In this document: positions 8,726-17,232 of the stretch, in pieces
Position numbering within the stretch: the first letter of the stretch is position 1
Layout: each line of letters begins with the position of its first letter
NCBI GenBank assembly: GCA_002336915.1
Contig: DDET01000045.1
Location: 39,188 to 103,187 of the forward strand
Reading direction: 5' to 3'
DNA: 64,000 bases
From: Bacteroidetes bacterium UBA1947
GTDB lineage: Bacteria; Bacteroidota; Bacteroidia; Chitinophagales; Chitinophagaceae
The notes under the pieces: generated by a model
What the model was told of the DNA's origin: nothing
Database searches by the model: none
Seen by the model: the letters and a program-made list of their open reading frames with translations, nothing else
Program-made: the position numbers and the translations under genes

Positions 8726-8734
8726 TATATTTAC
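8726..8734 (+). promoter_or_regulatory. Putative -7 box TATATTTAC of first T9SS paralogue
   Basis: TATATTTAC ends 14 bases before the ATG. Near-identical boxes precede the other two paralogues (TATTTTTAC at 9835-9843 and TATATTTAC at 10928-10936) at almost the same distance, which supports a shared promoter type with a short leader. Confidence 0.4.
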
Positions 8735-8748
8735 AAAAAATTAACCTT

Positions 8749-9735
8749 ATGAGAAAAACTTACTTAGCTTTTTTAGCCTTTGCATTTCCCATTGCTGCAA
8801 TGGCGCAAGTTACAAACGCCGAAAACTATGTGGATGGCGACCAGATCCATAATATGACCTGCAGTGTTCCCAGCCCCGGTGGTTCAGGCACAGGCCAGAC
8901 ATGGAATTTTGGCGGTGTTGCCGATTCTGGCCAGGTAACCACCTATGTATATGATGATACATCAAGTGCAGATCCTAATGATATCATCCTGTCGCCCGCT
9001 TATATGGTGTTGACCGGGACCCAAATTCATAAAACAGCGACACAAAATCTTCAACCTGCTATTGGCGGAGTTCAGGGCGTAACATATACTCCCGGATTAT
9101 TGGTGGCTGAGCGCAGCTTCAATTTCGGCAGCACCGATAATCTGCCATTCACGTCTACAGGTATTGCCAGCGGTGGTGGTACGGTAACTTTCGAGTGCGA
9201 CGCTACAGGATCGCTCACCACTCCAACCGGCACTTATGGCAGTGCTTACCGCGTTAAGATGGTACATGACGAGGCTGATAGCATAGTGATATTGTTATCA
9301 ACGGTTACAACACATAACGTCTCCTATATATGGTACGATAACGCACACAGGGCTCCGTTGTTCCGTATTGACTCTACACAGATAACCGGAACCGGCACGC
9401 TGGCTCTTTTGAGCGATACATCAGTTACGGCACAATACCTGCAAGCTCTTTTCCCGGCAGATGTACATAGCTTGTCTGCAACAGAGGCAGCTGCAAAAGC
9501 TAACATCAGTGGCAACAACCTTACTATAAATGCAAACCTGAAAAACGGTACGCAATATGAAGTAAATGTTTTCAACATTTCAGGCCAGGTGATTTACAAG
9601 TCTGCATTTACAGCTACAGGTTTTGTTGAACATTTCAACCTAAACAATGAGCTTGCTGCAGGTACCTACTTTGTAAACATATACCAGAAGAGCGGTAATG
9701 TTGCACCAATAGTGATCAAAACAGTAAAACAATAA
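8749..9735 (+). CDS. Secreted T9SS cargo protein, paralogue 1 of 3
   Basis: A 328-residue exported protein. Residues 1-20 (MRKTYLAFLAFAFPIAAMAQ) are a Sec signal peptide. The last about 80 residues (from NNLTINANLKNG, with NVFNISGQVIYKS and AAGTYFVNIY) are a type A T9SS sorting domain that targets the protein across the outer membrane. The middle, about 21-240, is beta-rich and shared with the two following genes: shared landmarks are NAENYxxGDQxHxMxC near the start, GTxKTPxGTF-like and SYxWYDxxHxxPLFRIDS. I do not recognise the middle domain. A terminator follows. Confidence 0.85.
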   Translation: MRKTYLAFLAFAFPIAAMAQVTNAENYVDGDQIHNMTCSVPSPGGSGTGQTWNFGGVADSGQVTTYVYDDTSSADPNDIILSPAYMVLTGTQIHKTATQNLQPAIGGVQGVTYTPGLLVAERSFNFGSTDNLPFTSTGIASGGGTVTFECDATGSLTTPTGTYGSAYRVKMVHDEADSIVILLSTVTTHNVSYIWYDNAHRAPLFRIDSTQITGTGTLALLSDTSVTAQYLQALFPADVHSLSATEAAAKANISGNNLTINANLKNGTQYEVNVFNISGQVIYKSAFTATGFVEHFNLNNELAAGTYFVNIYQKSGNVAPIVIKTVKQ

Positions 9736-9750
9736 TTAGTCATATTCTTT

Positions 9751-9787
9751 AAAAAAGGCTGCTCCACATAAGGGCAGCCTTTTTTAT
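9751..9787 (+). terminator. Rho-independent terminator
   Basis: The stem AAAAAGGCTGC/GCAGCCTTTTT (about 9752-9763 with 9774-9785) with a short loop is followed by T residues. It separates paralogue 1 from paralogue 2, so each has its own promoter. Confidence 0.85.
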
Positions 9788-9834
9788 TTGATACATACGA
9801 ACGCCCGGCAAGGCGGGGGTGCCCCGAAAAAGCT

Positions 9835-9843
9835 TATTTTTAC
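9835..9843 (+). promoter_or_regulatory. Putative -7 box TATTTTTAC of second T9SS paralogue
   Basis: It is the equivalent of the boxes at 8726 and 10928 and ends 17 bases before the ATG at 9861. Confidence 0.35.
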
Positions 9844-9860
9844 AATGAAATTTAACGACA

Positions 9861-10865
9861 ATGAGGTACTGCTTTATACTCTTAATATTACTGGTCCCGG
9901 CAATAAGCCAGGCGCAATTCTATAACGCTGAAAATTATAACCCGGGCGATCAATTGCATTACATGGTTTGCACTATGCCCGCAAGCCCGGGGAGCGCAGG
10001 CTATTCCATAATATGGAATTTCCATTCCGTGCAAGACTCGGGCAACGGGCAGCATACCACATGGGTGCTGGATGATACCAGCACAGCCGCCAATAGCGAT
10101 ATCATTCTATCGCCCAGTCCCATTCCCGACAATGGCAGCCGGATAATGAAAACCGCGACGAAAACCTACCTTACCGAATTTCACGCCGCTCCCCTTAAGT
10201 ACACTTACGATCCCGGTGCGCTTGTAGTGAGCGCCGCAATAAGCTATGGCTTTACGGACAGCAACAGCTTTACCAGCAAGCTTTATGTTCCTGGCGATAC
10301 TTTAAGTGGCGGGGGTACTTCTAATATTCTGGTCGACGGTATCGGCACGGTAAAGACCCCTGTAGGCACTTTTAATAATGCCCTGCGTATCAAAAGGACA
10401 GTGGATAACTATGATTCCGTGCCCGGCGGCTCTATCAGGAACCTCCTGGTCTCTTACCTGTGGTACGACAGCCTGCACACTGCGCCACTCTTCCGGATTG
10501 ACTCGGTTTACAGGACGGGCACAGGCCCATTTCAAAACGCCACCACGGTGACCGCTACCGCACAATACTTACAGATAATATTCCCCGCCAGCATTGAAAA
10601 TATTGCCCAAGGTGCCAAAAGTGCACTGGGGCACCTGGATGACAAAGGTCTGCTGATAAATGCGCAACTGAGCCATGGCAAACAATACAGGCTGGCACTG
10701 GTAAATATATCCGGGCAGGAACTCTACAACTGCACTTTTGCTGCCGAAAGCGAGCTACAAAAGTTCAAGCTACCTGCACAGGTGCCCGCAGGCAACTATA
10801 TTGTCATAATAACCAGTATTACCGAACCGGGCACACCAACAGTAATAAGGCTGGTAAAGGATTAG
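9861..10865 (+). CDS. Secreted T9SS cargo protein, paralogue 2 of 3
   Basis: A 334-residue paralogue of the preceding protein. The signal peptide is MRYCFILLILLVPAISQAQ. The shared core has FYNAENYNPGDQLHYMVC, GTVKTPVGTFNNALRIK and SYLWYDSLHTAPLFRIDS. The C-terminal T9SS sorting domain runs from about residue 255 (GLLINAQLSHGKQYRLALVNISG to the end). The function of the core is unknown. Codon use is more GC-rich than in its neighbours, consistent with an older duplication or different expression. Confidence 0.83.
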   Translation: MRYCFILLILLVPAISQAQFYNAENYNPGDQLHYMVCTMPASPGSAGYSIIWNFHSVQDSGNGQHTTWVLDDTSTAANSDIILSPSPIPDNGSRIMKTATKTYLTEFHAAPLKYTYDPGALVVSAAISYGFTDSNSFTSKLYVPGDTLSGGGTSNILVDGIGTVKTPVGTFNNALRIKRTVDNYDSVPGGSIRNLLVSYLWYDSLHTAPLFRIDSVYRTGTGPFQNATTVTATAQYLQIIFPASIENIAQGAKSALGHLDDKGLLINAQLSHGKQYRLALVNISGQELYNCTFAAESELQKFKLPAQVPAGNYIVIITSITEPGTPTVIRLVKD

Positions 10866-10927
10866 CGGATAGTGACTTGCGGTATCAAAAAGACCCTGGC
10901 GGAGCAACAATTAAGGCCAAAAGGAAT

Positions 10928-10936
10928 TATATTTAC
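10928..10936 (+). promoter_or_regulatory. Putative -7 box TATATTTAC of third T9SS paralogue
   Basis: It is identical to the box at 8726 and lies 15 bases before the ATG at 10952. Its position supports the downstream start rather than an in-frame start at 10877. Confidence 0.4.
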
Positions 10937-10951
10937 GCAAAATCTACCTTT

Positions 10952-11923
10952 ATGAAAAAATTATTTTACTCACTAATTGCTTTTGCTTTACCTATTTCGG
11001 CCTTTGCGCAGATACCGGTGCTTGACAGCGCAGAATTTTACCACGTTGGACAACATTTTCACTACATGCTTTGCAGCCCAACAGCGGCAGGGCCTGCGGG
11101 TGCAATGCAGTCATGGGATTTTACTTCCATTGCCGATAGCGCTTTAGTACCCGTTGATGTTCTTGCAGCGGTAAACCCGGATACATCTACTGTTACGATC
11201 GATTACGCCGGAACAATATATCACCTTACCATTTCCGATACACAGACCGTACTTGGGGAACTTGAATTACCGATCGCGGATATAACTTATACTCCACCAA
11301 TCCTGCTGGCACCACATCCCGTGACCTATCTTGATCATGCAGCAGGTGCATTCACCAATGTTTCTAATTCACCATCGACCGGTGCAGGAACCTGGACCCT
11401 TGATGCCGATGGATATGGCACCCTAAAAACACCGCAGGCAACGTTCAACAATTCACTCCGCATAAAATCTATTCGTAGCGAAGACGATACTACCGGTTTC
11501 GGAGTGGAGCATGTTGATTTTGTGTCTTACCTGTGGTACGATAGCTCACATGTGTACCCACTTATGAGAGTAGATTCAGTAATAGGCACGGGTGTGTTCC
11601 CAATGACGCAAATAACAGTGGCCTATTTCACAACCGACACACCAACCGCTGTAAGGCAAATTAATAAGGCTGAGGTAGCAGGCAATGCGCACCTGGATAA
11701 TAACGGGCTGGTATTAAAAGCAAACCTGGCACAAGGCCACGAATACCGCATGGGTATATTAAGCCTTAATGGTAAAGTAGTTTATGGTACAACATTTACT
11801 GCTTCAGGCAATTTAGAACGCTTTAATTTCGACAATAAATTACCACTCAGCACTTACTTTATATCAATATCCGACCTTAACAGCCAAGCACCACCGATCA
11901 CGATCAAGGTGATGAAACAATAA
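10952..11923 (+). CDS. Secreted T9SS cargo protein, paralogue 3 of 3
   Basis: A 323-residue paralogue. I start at ATG 10952 because MKKLFYSLIAFALPISAFAQ is a proper Sec signal peptide; an in-frame codon at 10877 would add 25 charged residues in front of it. The core has FYHVGQHFHYMLC, GTLKTPQATFNNSLRIKS and SYLWYDSSHVYPLMRVDS, matching the other two, and the C-terminal type A sorting domain ends ...PPITIKVMKQ. A strong terminator follows. The three genes probably arose by tandem duplication. Confidence 0.85.
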   Translation: MKKLFYSLIAFALPISAFAQIPVLDSAEFYHVGQHFHYMLCSPTAAGPAGAMQSWDFTSIADSALVPVDVLAAVNPDTSTVTIDYAGTIYHLTISDTQTVLGELELPIADITYTPPILLAPHPVTYLDHAAGAFTNVSNSPSTGAGTWTLDADGYGTLKTPQATFNNSLRIKSIRSEDDTTGFGVEHVDFVSYLWYDSSHVYPLMRVDSVIGTGVFPMTQITVAYFTTDTPTAVRQINKAEVAGNAHLDNNGLVLKANLAQGHEYRMGILSLNGKVVYGTTFTASGNLERFNFDNKLPLSTYFISISDLNSQAPPITIKVMKQ

Positions 11924-11946
11924 TCTTAGTCTTTATAAGTTTTAAG

Positions 11947-11976
11947 AAGGTTACAGTGCATACTGTAACCTTTTTT
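11947..11976 (+). terminator. Rho-independent terminator after the T9SS array
   Basis: A perfect 10-bp stem AAGGTTACAG/CTGTAACCTT (11947-11956 with 11963-11972) with a 6-base loop runs into a T-tract. Confidence 0.9.
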
Positions 11977-12059
11977 ATTTGCATACAAAACTTTAATTAA
12001 CTTGTAGTAGTGTTGCAAGATATGCTGTAACATTTAACCGATTCAAGCGATATACTAAT

Positions 12060-12881
12060 ATGCAATTGCAGGGGAAGACCTTTTTTATAACCGGTGCCAG
12101 CAGGGGAATCGGTAAAGCCATAGCATTAAAACTGGCTGCCGATGGCGCCAATATAGTCATAGTGGCTAAGTCGGTAACTGAAAATCCTAAGCTGGGAGGC
12201 ACGATATTCTCGGCCGCCGAGGAAGTGCAGCAGGCGGGAGGCAAAGCGCTTGCCATACAGTGCGACATACGGGATGAAGACCAAATACTGAATGCCGTGC
12301 AGCAGACCATCTCCATATTTGGCGGTATCGATGGGCTGGTCAATAATGCATCAGCCATCACACTTGGCGGTACAGAACAAACCGAGGCTAAGCGTTTTGA
12401 CCTGATGCAGGCCATCAATGTAAGGGGCACTTTCTTTGTTACCAAGCACTGCATTCCCTTCCTGCGTAAATCATCGAACCCACATATACTTACGCTGTCT
12501 CCCCCGCTCGATATGAAGCCGCAATGGTTCGCATTTTCACCGGCCTATACTATTACTAAATATAACATGAGCATGCTGACGCTTGGCTGGGCAACAGAGC
12601 TGAAAAAAGATGGAATAGCAGCAAATGCGCTTTGGCCCGTAACCACTATTGCCACAGCAGCAGTGCAAAATATACTGGGGGGCGACATGCTGGTACAGCG
12701 CAGCCGCAAGCCTGCAATACTGGCAGACACTGCTCATTATATTTTACAGCAGCCATCAAGTGAATGCACGGGCAATACCTTCCTTGATGAAGAAATACTG
12801 GCTAAAATGGGCATTACCGACCTTGACAGCTATGCAGTGAACCCGGGAGGAACTTTACAGAAAGACTTGTTTGTATCTTAA
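12060..12881 (+). CDS. SDR-family oxidoreductase, HSDL2-like
   Basis: A 273-residue Rossmann-fold short-chain dehydrogenase/reductase. The cofactor loop TGASRGIG is at 11-18, the NNAS structural motif at 95-98, and the catalytic residues are Ser147 and the Tyr163-x3-Lys167 pair (PAYTITKYNM). The stretch AKSVTENPKLGGTIFSAAEEV after the second beta strand is typical of the hydroxysteroid dehydrogenase-like 2 subgroup. The substrate is unknown; that subgroup has been linked to lipid metabolism. The ABC gene downstream starts 11 bases after its stop, so they may be cotranscribed. Confidence 0.92.
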   Translation: MQLQGKTFFITGASRGIGKAIALKLAADGANIVIVAKSVTENPKLGGTIFSAAEEVQQAGGKALAIQCDIRDEDQILNAVQQTISIFGGIDGLVNNASAITLGGTEQTEAKRFDLMQAINVRGTFFVTKHCIPFLRKSSNPHILTLSPPLDMKPQWFAFSPAYTITKYNMSMLTLGWATELKKDGIAANALWPVTTIATAAVQNILGGDMLVQRSRKPAILADTAHYILQQPSSECTGNTFLDEEILAKMGITDLDSYAVNPGGTLQKDLFVS

Positions 12882-12892
12882 AACCAATTGCA

Positions 12893-13783
12893 TTGGAAAC
12901 GATATTATCGATCAACAACATCTCCAAAGCCTACGGGCCTATACAGGCGCTGAAGGGTGTATCATTTGATGTGCCTGAAGGCTGCATCTTCGGGGTGCTG
13001 GGTCCAAATGGCAGCGGCAAGACCACCCTGCTGGGCACCATCCTGGATGTACTAAAGGCAGATAACGGCAGCTACCAATGGTTTGGTGGTATGCAAGCGG
13101 ATGCCGCGCGCCGGCAGATAGGCTCGCTGCTGGAAACACCCAATTTCTATCATTACATGACTGCTGTAGATAACCTGGATATAAATGCATCCATTAAACA
13201 ACGCGGCCATGATGATAAGCTCAGGGTGCTGGAAACTATGGGGCTGCTGCAACGTAAGGACAGCAAGTTCCAGACCTTTTCGCTGGGCATGAAACAGCGG
13301 CTGGCAATTGCGGCTGCCTTGCTGGGCAATCCAAAAGTGCTGGTGTTTGATGAGCCTACCAATGGCCTGGACCCTGCGGGTATAGCCGAGGTGCGCGAAA
13401 TGATACGCAAGCTGAACAGCCAGGGCATCACCATCATAATGGCCAGCCACCTGCTGGATGAAGTGGAAAAAGTTTGCACACATGTAGCGATCCTTAAAAA
13501 GGGCGACCTGCTGCTGAGTGGGCCGGTGGACGAAGTGCTGCGCAGCGAAGACCAGGTGGAAGTAAAGGCGACAGATATGCAGGCATTGCAAAACGCCATG
13601 AGCGCTATGCCGGGTATCAAAAAAGTACTGCCCATAAATGGCATACTGCAGCTATCCTGCGATGAAACGGTGAGTACCCTGCAGATAAACGAATACTGCA
13701 TCAGCAAAGGCATTACGCTGTCCCACCTGCTGCTGAAAAAGAAAAGCCTCGAAACCAAATTCATGGAACTTACAAATAATTAA
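12893..13783 (+). CDS. ABC transporter ATP-binding protein
   Basis: A 296-residue ATPase with Walker A GPNGSGKTT (37-45), signature SLGMKQR (130-136), Walker B VLVFDEPTNGLD (149-160) and the switch histidine in MASHLLDEVE. The C-terminal 80 residues form a regulatory extension seen in exporters of the ABC-2/CcmA-like type. The start is a TTG at 12893, as no ATG gives the family N-terminus. It is followed after five bases by its membrane partner, so the pair makes a two-component exporter of unknown substrate. Confidence 0.93.
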   Translation: METILSINNISKAYGPIQALKGVSFDVPEGCIFGVLGPNGSGKTTLLGTILDVLKADNGSYQWFGGMQADAARRQIGSLLETPNFYHYMTAVDNLDINASIKQRGHDDKLRVLETMGLLQRKDSKFQTFSLGMKQRLAIAAALLGNPKVLVFDEPTNGLDPAGIAEVREMIRKLNSQGITIIMASHLLDEVEKVCTHVAILKKGDLLLSGPVDEVLRSEDQVEVKATDMQALQNAMSAMPGIKKVLPINGILQLSCDETVSTLQINEYCISKGITLSHLLLKKKSLETKFMELTNN

Positions 13784-13788
13784 TCCTG

Positions 13789-14577
13789 ATGAGATCACTA
13801 CTTGCCATTGAATGGCTTAAGATAAAGCGTTACCGCACCTTCTGGATATTGACAGCCTTCTTCATCGTGCTGCTTCCCTTGTGGAACTACGAGATATCGA
13901 ATGGCATGATCAATATGGGCAACGCATCGATAAACATACTGAACCAGGCTTATACCTTCCCGGAGGTTTGGGGGAATATGGGGTTCTGGGGAAGCATATT
14001 TATACTATTTCCATCGATACTCATCATCATCCTCACCACTAATGAGTTTGGCTATCGCACCCACCGGCAAAATGTGATAGACGGCTGGAGCAGGCTGCAA
14101 TTCTACCATGCGAAAGTGGGAATGGTGATATTACTTAGCCTGCTGTCAACCCTGTTCCTCTTTCTTGTCGGGATTGTATTCGGGCTAATGAACGGCGGCT
14201 CAGCAAGCGATATCTTTGAGAAATTTGAGCAGGTGGCTTATTTCTTCCTGCTGTGTGTAGATTACCTGGGCTTCGCACTTTTTATTGGCATATGGATCAA
14301 ACGCAGTGGGCTGGCCATAGGCCTGTTCCTGCTGTATTGCCTGATACTGGAAAACATACTCAAGGGCATCATTAACTGGAAACTGGACCTGAAACTAGGC
14401 AATTATCTGCCCTTGCAGAGCAGTGATGAATTATTGCCCTTCCCGCTCATACAGATGGCTAAGAAGATGATGGCCCCACAGACCGTGGAAATGTGGCCTT
14501 ACGTAATTGTAACAATAGTTTGGTGTTTGATTTACTATTTTGCAGGCCGGAGCATGTTGCTGCGTAGCGACTGGTAA
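13789..14577 (+). CDS. ABC-2 type transporter permease
   Basis: A 262-residue inner-membrane protein with about six hydrophobic segments (around 18-32, 62-85, 105-130, 150-170, 173-190 and 235-255). Its position right after the ATPase gene and its short cytoplasmic start (MRSLLAIEWLKIKRYRTFW) are typical of ABC-2 permeases. It likely dimerises as the channel of the exporter. It resembles bacitracin/lantibiotic-immunity-type permeases only in general layout, so the substrate stays open. Its stop is 10 bases before the surE start. Confidence 0.85.
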   Translation: MRSLLAIEWLKIKRYRTFWILTAFFIVLLPLWNYEISNGMINMGNASINILNQAYTFPEVWGNMGFWGSIFILFPSILIIILTTNEFGYRTHRQNVIDGWSRLQFYHAKVGMVILLSLLSTLFLFLVGIVFGLMNGGSASDIFEKFEQVAYFFLLCVDYLGFALFIGIWIKRSGLAIGLFLLYCLILENILKGIINWKLDLKLGNYLPLQSSDELLPFPLIQMAKKMMAPQTVEMWPYVIVTIVWCLIYYFAGRSMLLRSDW

Positions 14578-14587
14578 ATGGCAAAAT

Positions 14588-15367
14588 ATGGATCAGAAGA
14601 AACCTGTTATTTTAATTACGAACGATGATGGCATTACAGCTCCCGGCATCAGGGCGCTGGTGGAGGCAGTAAAAGACCTGGGGCAGGTAATAGTGGTGGC
14701 CCCGGACAGCCCTCAATCGGGCATGGGCCATGCGATAACGATAGGCACTCCCCTGCGGCTGAATAAAGTAAGTGTATTCGAAGGAATAGAATCCTGGCAA
14801 TGCAGCGGCACACCTGTCGACTGCGTGAAGCTGGCAAGGGATAAAATACTACACAGGAAGCCGGATATATGCCTGAGCGGTATAAACCACGGAGCAAATC
14901 ATTCCATCAACCTCATTTATTCGGGCACTATGAGTGCTGCCATGGAAGCTGCTATAGAGGGTATACCCTCTGCGGGCTTCTCTTTGCTTGATTTTAGTTT
15001 TGATGCGGACTTTACCGTAGCTAAGAAAGTAGTGCGAAATATTGTTACACGTATGCTGAAGGAAACAATGCCGGAGCACCTCTTGCTTAACGTCAATATA
15101 CCTAAAGTAGACGAAGCCGGATTTAAAGGAATAAAGCTGTGCAGGCAGGCATATGCAAAATGGGAAGAGAACTTTGACCACCGTGTAGACCCAAGGGGAA
15201 AGGACTATTTCTGGATGGTTGGGCGTTTTGTGAATATGGACCAAGGCGATGATACGGATGTGCAGGCCTTGCATGATGGCTTTGCATCGGTAGTGCCGGT
15301 AAAATTTGACCTTACCGATTATAAGATAAAAGACTGGATGCAGGATACATGGAAAGAGCTGGTTTAA
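14588..15367 (+). CDS. surE: 5'/3'-nucleotidase SurE
   Basis: A 259-residue metal-dependent survival protein phosphatase acting on nucleoside monophosphates. Metal ligands are in ILITNDDGITAPG (8-20), with SPQSGMGHAIT and SGINHGANHSINLIYSGTMSAAMEA further on, all hallmark SurE segments. I start at ATG 14588 (MDQKKPVILI); an in-frame start at 14540 would overlap the permease and add atypical residues. The last codons and stop lie within a strong stem-loop. Confidence 0.96.
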   Translation: MDQKKPVILITNDDGITAPGIRALVEAVKDLGQVIVVAPDSPQSGMGHAITIGTPLRLNKVSVFEGIESWQCSGTPVDCVKLARDKILHRKPDICLSGINHGANHSINLIYSGTMSAAMEAAIEGIPSAGFSLLDFSFDADFTVAKKVVRNIVTRMLKETMPEHLLLNVNIPKVDEAGFKGIKLCRQAYAKWEENFDHRVDPRGKDYFWMVGRFVNMDQGDDTDVQALHDGFASVVPVKFDLTDYKIKDWMQDTWKELV

Positions 15368-15380
15368 TGCCAGCTCTTTC
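15352..15380 (+). terminator. Stem-loop spanning the surE stop codon
   Basis: A perfect 11-bp inverted repeat GAAAGAGCTGG/CCAGCTCTTTC (15352-15362 with 15370-15380) has the TAA stop in its loop. It lacks a long T-run after the stem, so it may act as a terminator, as a 3' stabiliser, or both. Confidence 0.6.
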
Positions 15381-15412
15381 CGATCTCATGTGGTAAAAGG
15401 TAACGTTTTATA

Positions 15413-15973
15413 CTAATCGCCGTTCTCGACGATAGGTTTGTCCTTATAATTTTCCATAAAGCGGATATTGCTTTTTTCCAGGCTGGTTAAGCTAGCCCTT
15501 ACATTGGTGCTTTTGGCGTGGTACCAGGGTTGCCTTTCGAAATGGTCTTTCAGCATACCATCGGGGAATATCATACCGTGACGTGCATATATCTCGTTCT
15601 TCATCACGTCGTAGCCCCAGGCGCTCAGGAATTCAAGGTCTTTATCTGTTAATGCCCTTTCAGACCCTTCAGGAAAATAGCCCTTGGTATTGTTGGCACT
15701 GCGGTCAGATCCTTTACCTTTTTTGAACAGACTTTTGCCATTGCTCTCGCTACTTCCGTTTGAAGCATTTGCAGCGTTATTTGCATTAGCAGCTGCATTT
15801 GCCGCAGCTATGCTGTCGGTATTGGTTGCTGCTGTATTCGTACCGTCTGTAGTGGTGGTTTGATCAGTAGCAGTGGTAGTTGTGGTGTCCGTCACCGGTT
15901 TACCGTCCTTATTGCATTTGCAGGAGGATACTATGCTTATGAAAAAGCAGAATAGCAGAATTTGTTTCAACAT
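15413..15973 (-). CDS. YARHG-domain lipoprotein
   Basis: A 186-residue protein with a lipoprotein signal, MLKQILLFCFFISIVSSCKC (Cys18 or Cys20 as lipidation site), then a low-complexity linker rich in T, A, N and S (about 25-95) and a C-terminal YARHG domain (about 100-175) with NEIYARHGMIFPDG at its centre. YARHG domains are extracellular modules of unknown function, thought to act in cell-wall or surface contexts. The linker suggests a tethered domain in the periplasm or on the surface. Confidence 0.88.
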   Translation of the reverse strand: MLKQILLFCFFISIVSSCKCNKDGKPVTDTTTTTATDQTTTTDGTNTAATNTDSIAAANAAANANNAANASNGSSESNGKSLFKKGKGSDRSANNTKGYFPEGSERALTDKDLEFLSAWGYDVMKNEIYARHGMIFPDGMLKDHFERQPWYHAKSTNVRASLTSLEKSNIRFMENYKDKPIVENGD

Positions 15974-16132
15974 AAAATAAAGTTTTAAGTTACCGGATCA
16001 CAAATCCCATTCACACATAGCTAGTTAGTAATTATCATGCCATGAGCAAATACAAGGCGGACCCAAGGGCTTTGCCTGTGACATAAGAGGTTGAATTACA
16101 ATAAAAAAGGGAGGTGCCCGGAACTTGCCGGA

Positions 16133-16687
16133 CTAGACATCACCAGGTTTTAACAAGTAGATGAGCATGTCCCGCAGGTCATCTGCCACCGCTTTTTTTG
16201 CTTCCATATTTTCATCAAGGCTAAAACCATTCCGCACCAATAGCCTGCGGGAAGGCCCATTTTCTTCATCAGTGCATGCTTCTATGATTTTCAGTTTCAT
16301 AGTTTCAAAACCATAAGTTAAGACAGCTTGCAAGGCTTCCTGCATGATGCCTTTTCCCTGGTATGCCTGCAGAAGGCCGTAACCCAGCTCTGCCTGGTCT
16401 TCTTCTTTGAGAATGTTCCAAAGGCATATGGAGCCTGCGAGCCCTTTTTCGCCTTTCAGCATTATTCCCCATAAAATGGCCACATTCTCAGAAGTATTTT
16501 TGGTGATCCTTTCGATAAAGGCTATTGCGTCCCCAATTACATGCGCCCTGGGGCCACCGGTGTATTTATTAAGCTCTGCATCATTCCGCATCGTGAATAC
16601 GTCCTGTGCATCGTCAAAGGTTAAGGGCCTTAGCAGCAGGCGTTCCGTTTCGAGTATTGGGAAAGGAGTAAAATTGAGCTCAAGCAT
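16133..16687 (-). CDS. GNAT-family N-acetyltransferase (RimJ/RimL type)
   Basis: A 184-residue acetyltransferase starting MLELNFTPFPILETERLLLRPL, the usual opening of RimJ/RimL-like enzymes. The acetyl-CoA loop is YGLLQAYQGKGIMQEAL (a Q/RxxGxG/A variant), followed by IEACTDEENGPSRRLLVRNGF. The target is unknown. I start at ATG 16687; the in-frame upstream extension to 16834 has no homology-like features and runs through AT-rich leader DNA. The 258-base gap up to 16945 shows no other gene. Confidence 0.88.
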   Translation of the reverse strand: MLELNFTPFPILETERLLLRPLTFDDAQDVFTMRNDAELNKYTGGPRAHVIGDAIAFIERITKNTSENVAILWGIMLKGEKGLAGSICLWNILKEEDQAELGYGLLQAYQGKGIMQEALQAVLTYGFETMKLKIIEACTDEENGPSRRLLVRNGFSLDENMEAKKAVADDLRDMLIYLLKPGDV

Positions 16688-16945
16688 AACTTTGTTTAAG
16701 GCAAAGCAATTTACATCAGCATCAGTGATTCGCGCAAAATGCGGAAAGTAAGATATCCACATTTTCCCCTTAAGCCTTCTTAGCCGGGTCCGGCCCCTTA
16801 CTATTATCTTTCTTTGGACCCATGTTGCAGGCAATTAATGATGGTATTCAAAGCTAGTATGTTTTTTGTAAAAAGATCAGCGGGAAGATCGTGCTATGTC
16901 GTAATCATTTTTTTGCATAATTTGTATAAAGTAAAAAACACAGCG

Positions 16946-17221
16946 ATGAAAAAGCCGGCAGTATGTGCACATATCCAAGACATAAAAGAGCTTAAAACAG
17001 CAAAAGCTTATGAATGCGAAGAATGTATCAAAACAGGTGATACCTGGGTTCACTTACGTACCTGCCAAACCTGCGGCGCTACATTATGCTGCGATCAATC
17101 GCCCAATACCCACATGACCAAACACTACTATAAAGACGGACACCCTGTAGTGATATCGGCAGAGCCGGGTGAGAAATGGATATACTGCTATAAAGATGAT
17201 CTCTTTGCTGACTACGAATAA
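16946..17221 (+). CDS. UBP-type zinc-finger protein
   Basis: A 91-residue protein made of one ZnF-UBP domain. Zinc ligands are visible as CAHI, CEECIKTGDTWVHLRTCQTCG, CC and the HxxxH segment in THMTKHYYKDGHPVV. The spacing matches stand-alone bacterial UBP zinc fingers of about 90 residues. In eukaryotes the domain binds ubiquitin C-termini, but bacterial members have no assigned ligand. I start at ATG 16946; upstream in-frame codons do not look coding. The next gene follows after 11 bases, so it is probably the first gene of a three-gene operon. Confidence 0.88.
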   Translation: MKKPAVCAHIQDIKELKTAKAYECEECIKTGDTWVHLRTCQTCGATLCCDQSPNTHMTKHYYKDGHPVVISAEPGEKWIYCYKDDLFADYE

Positions 17222-17232
17222 AGTAAAACACC

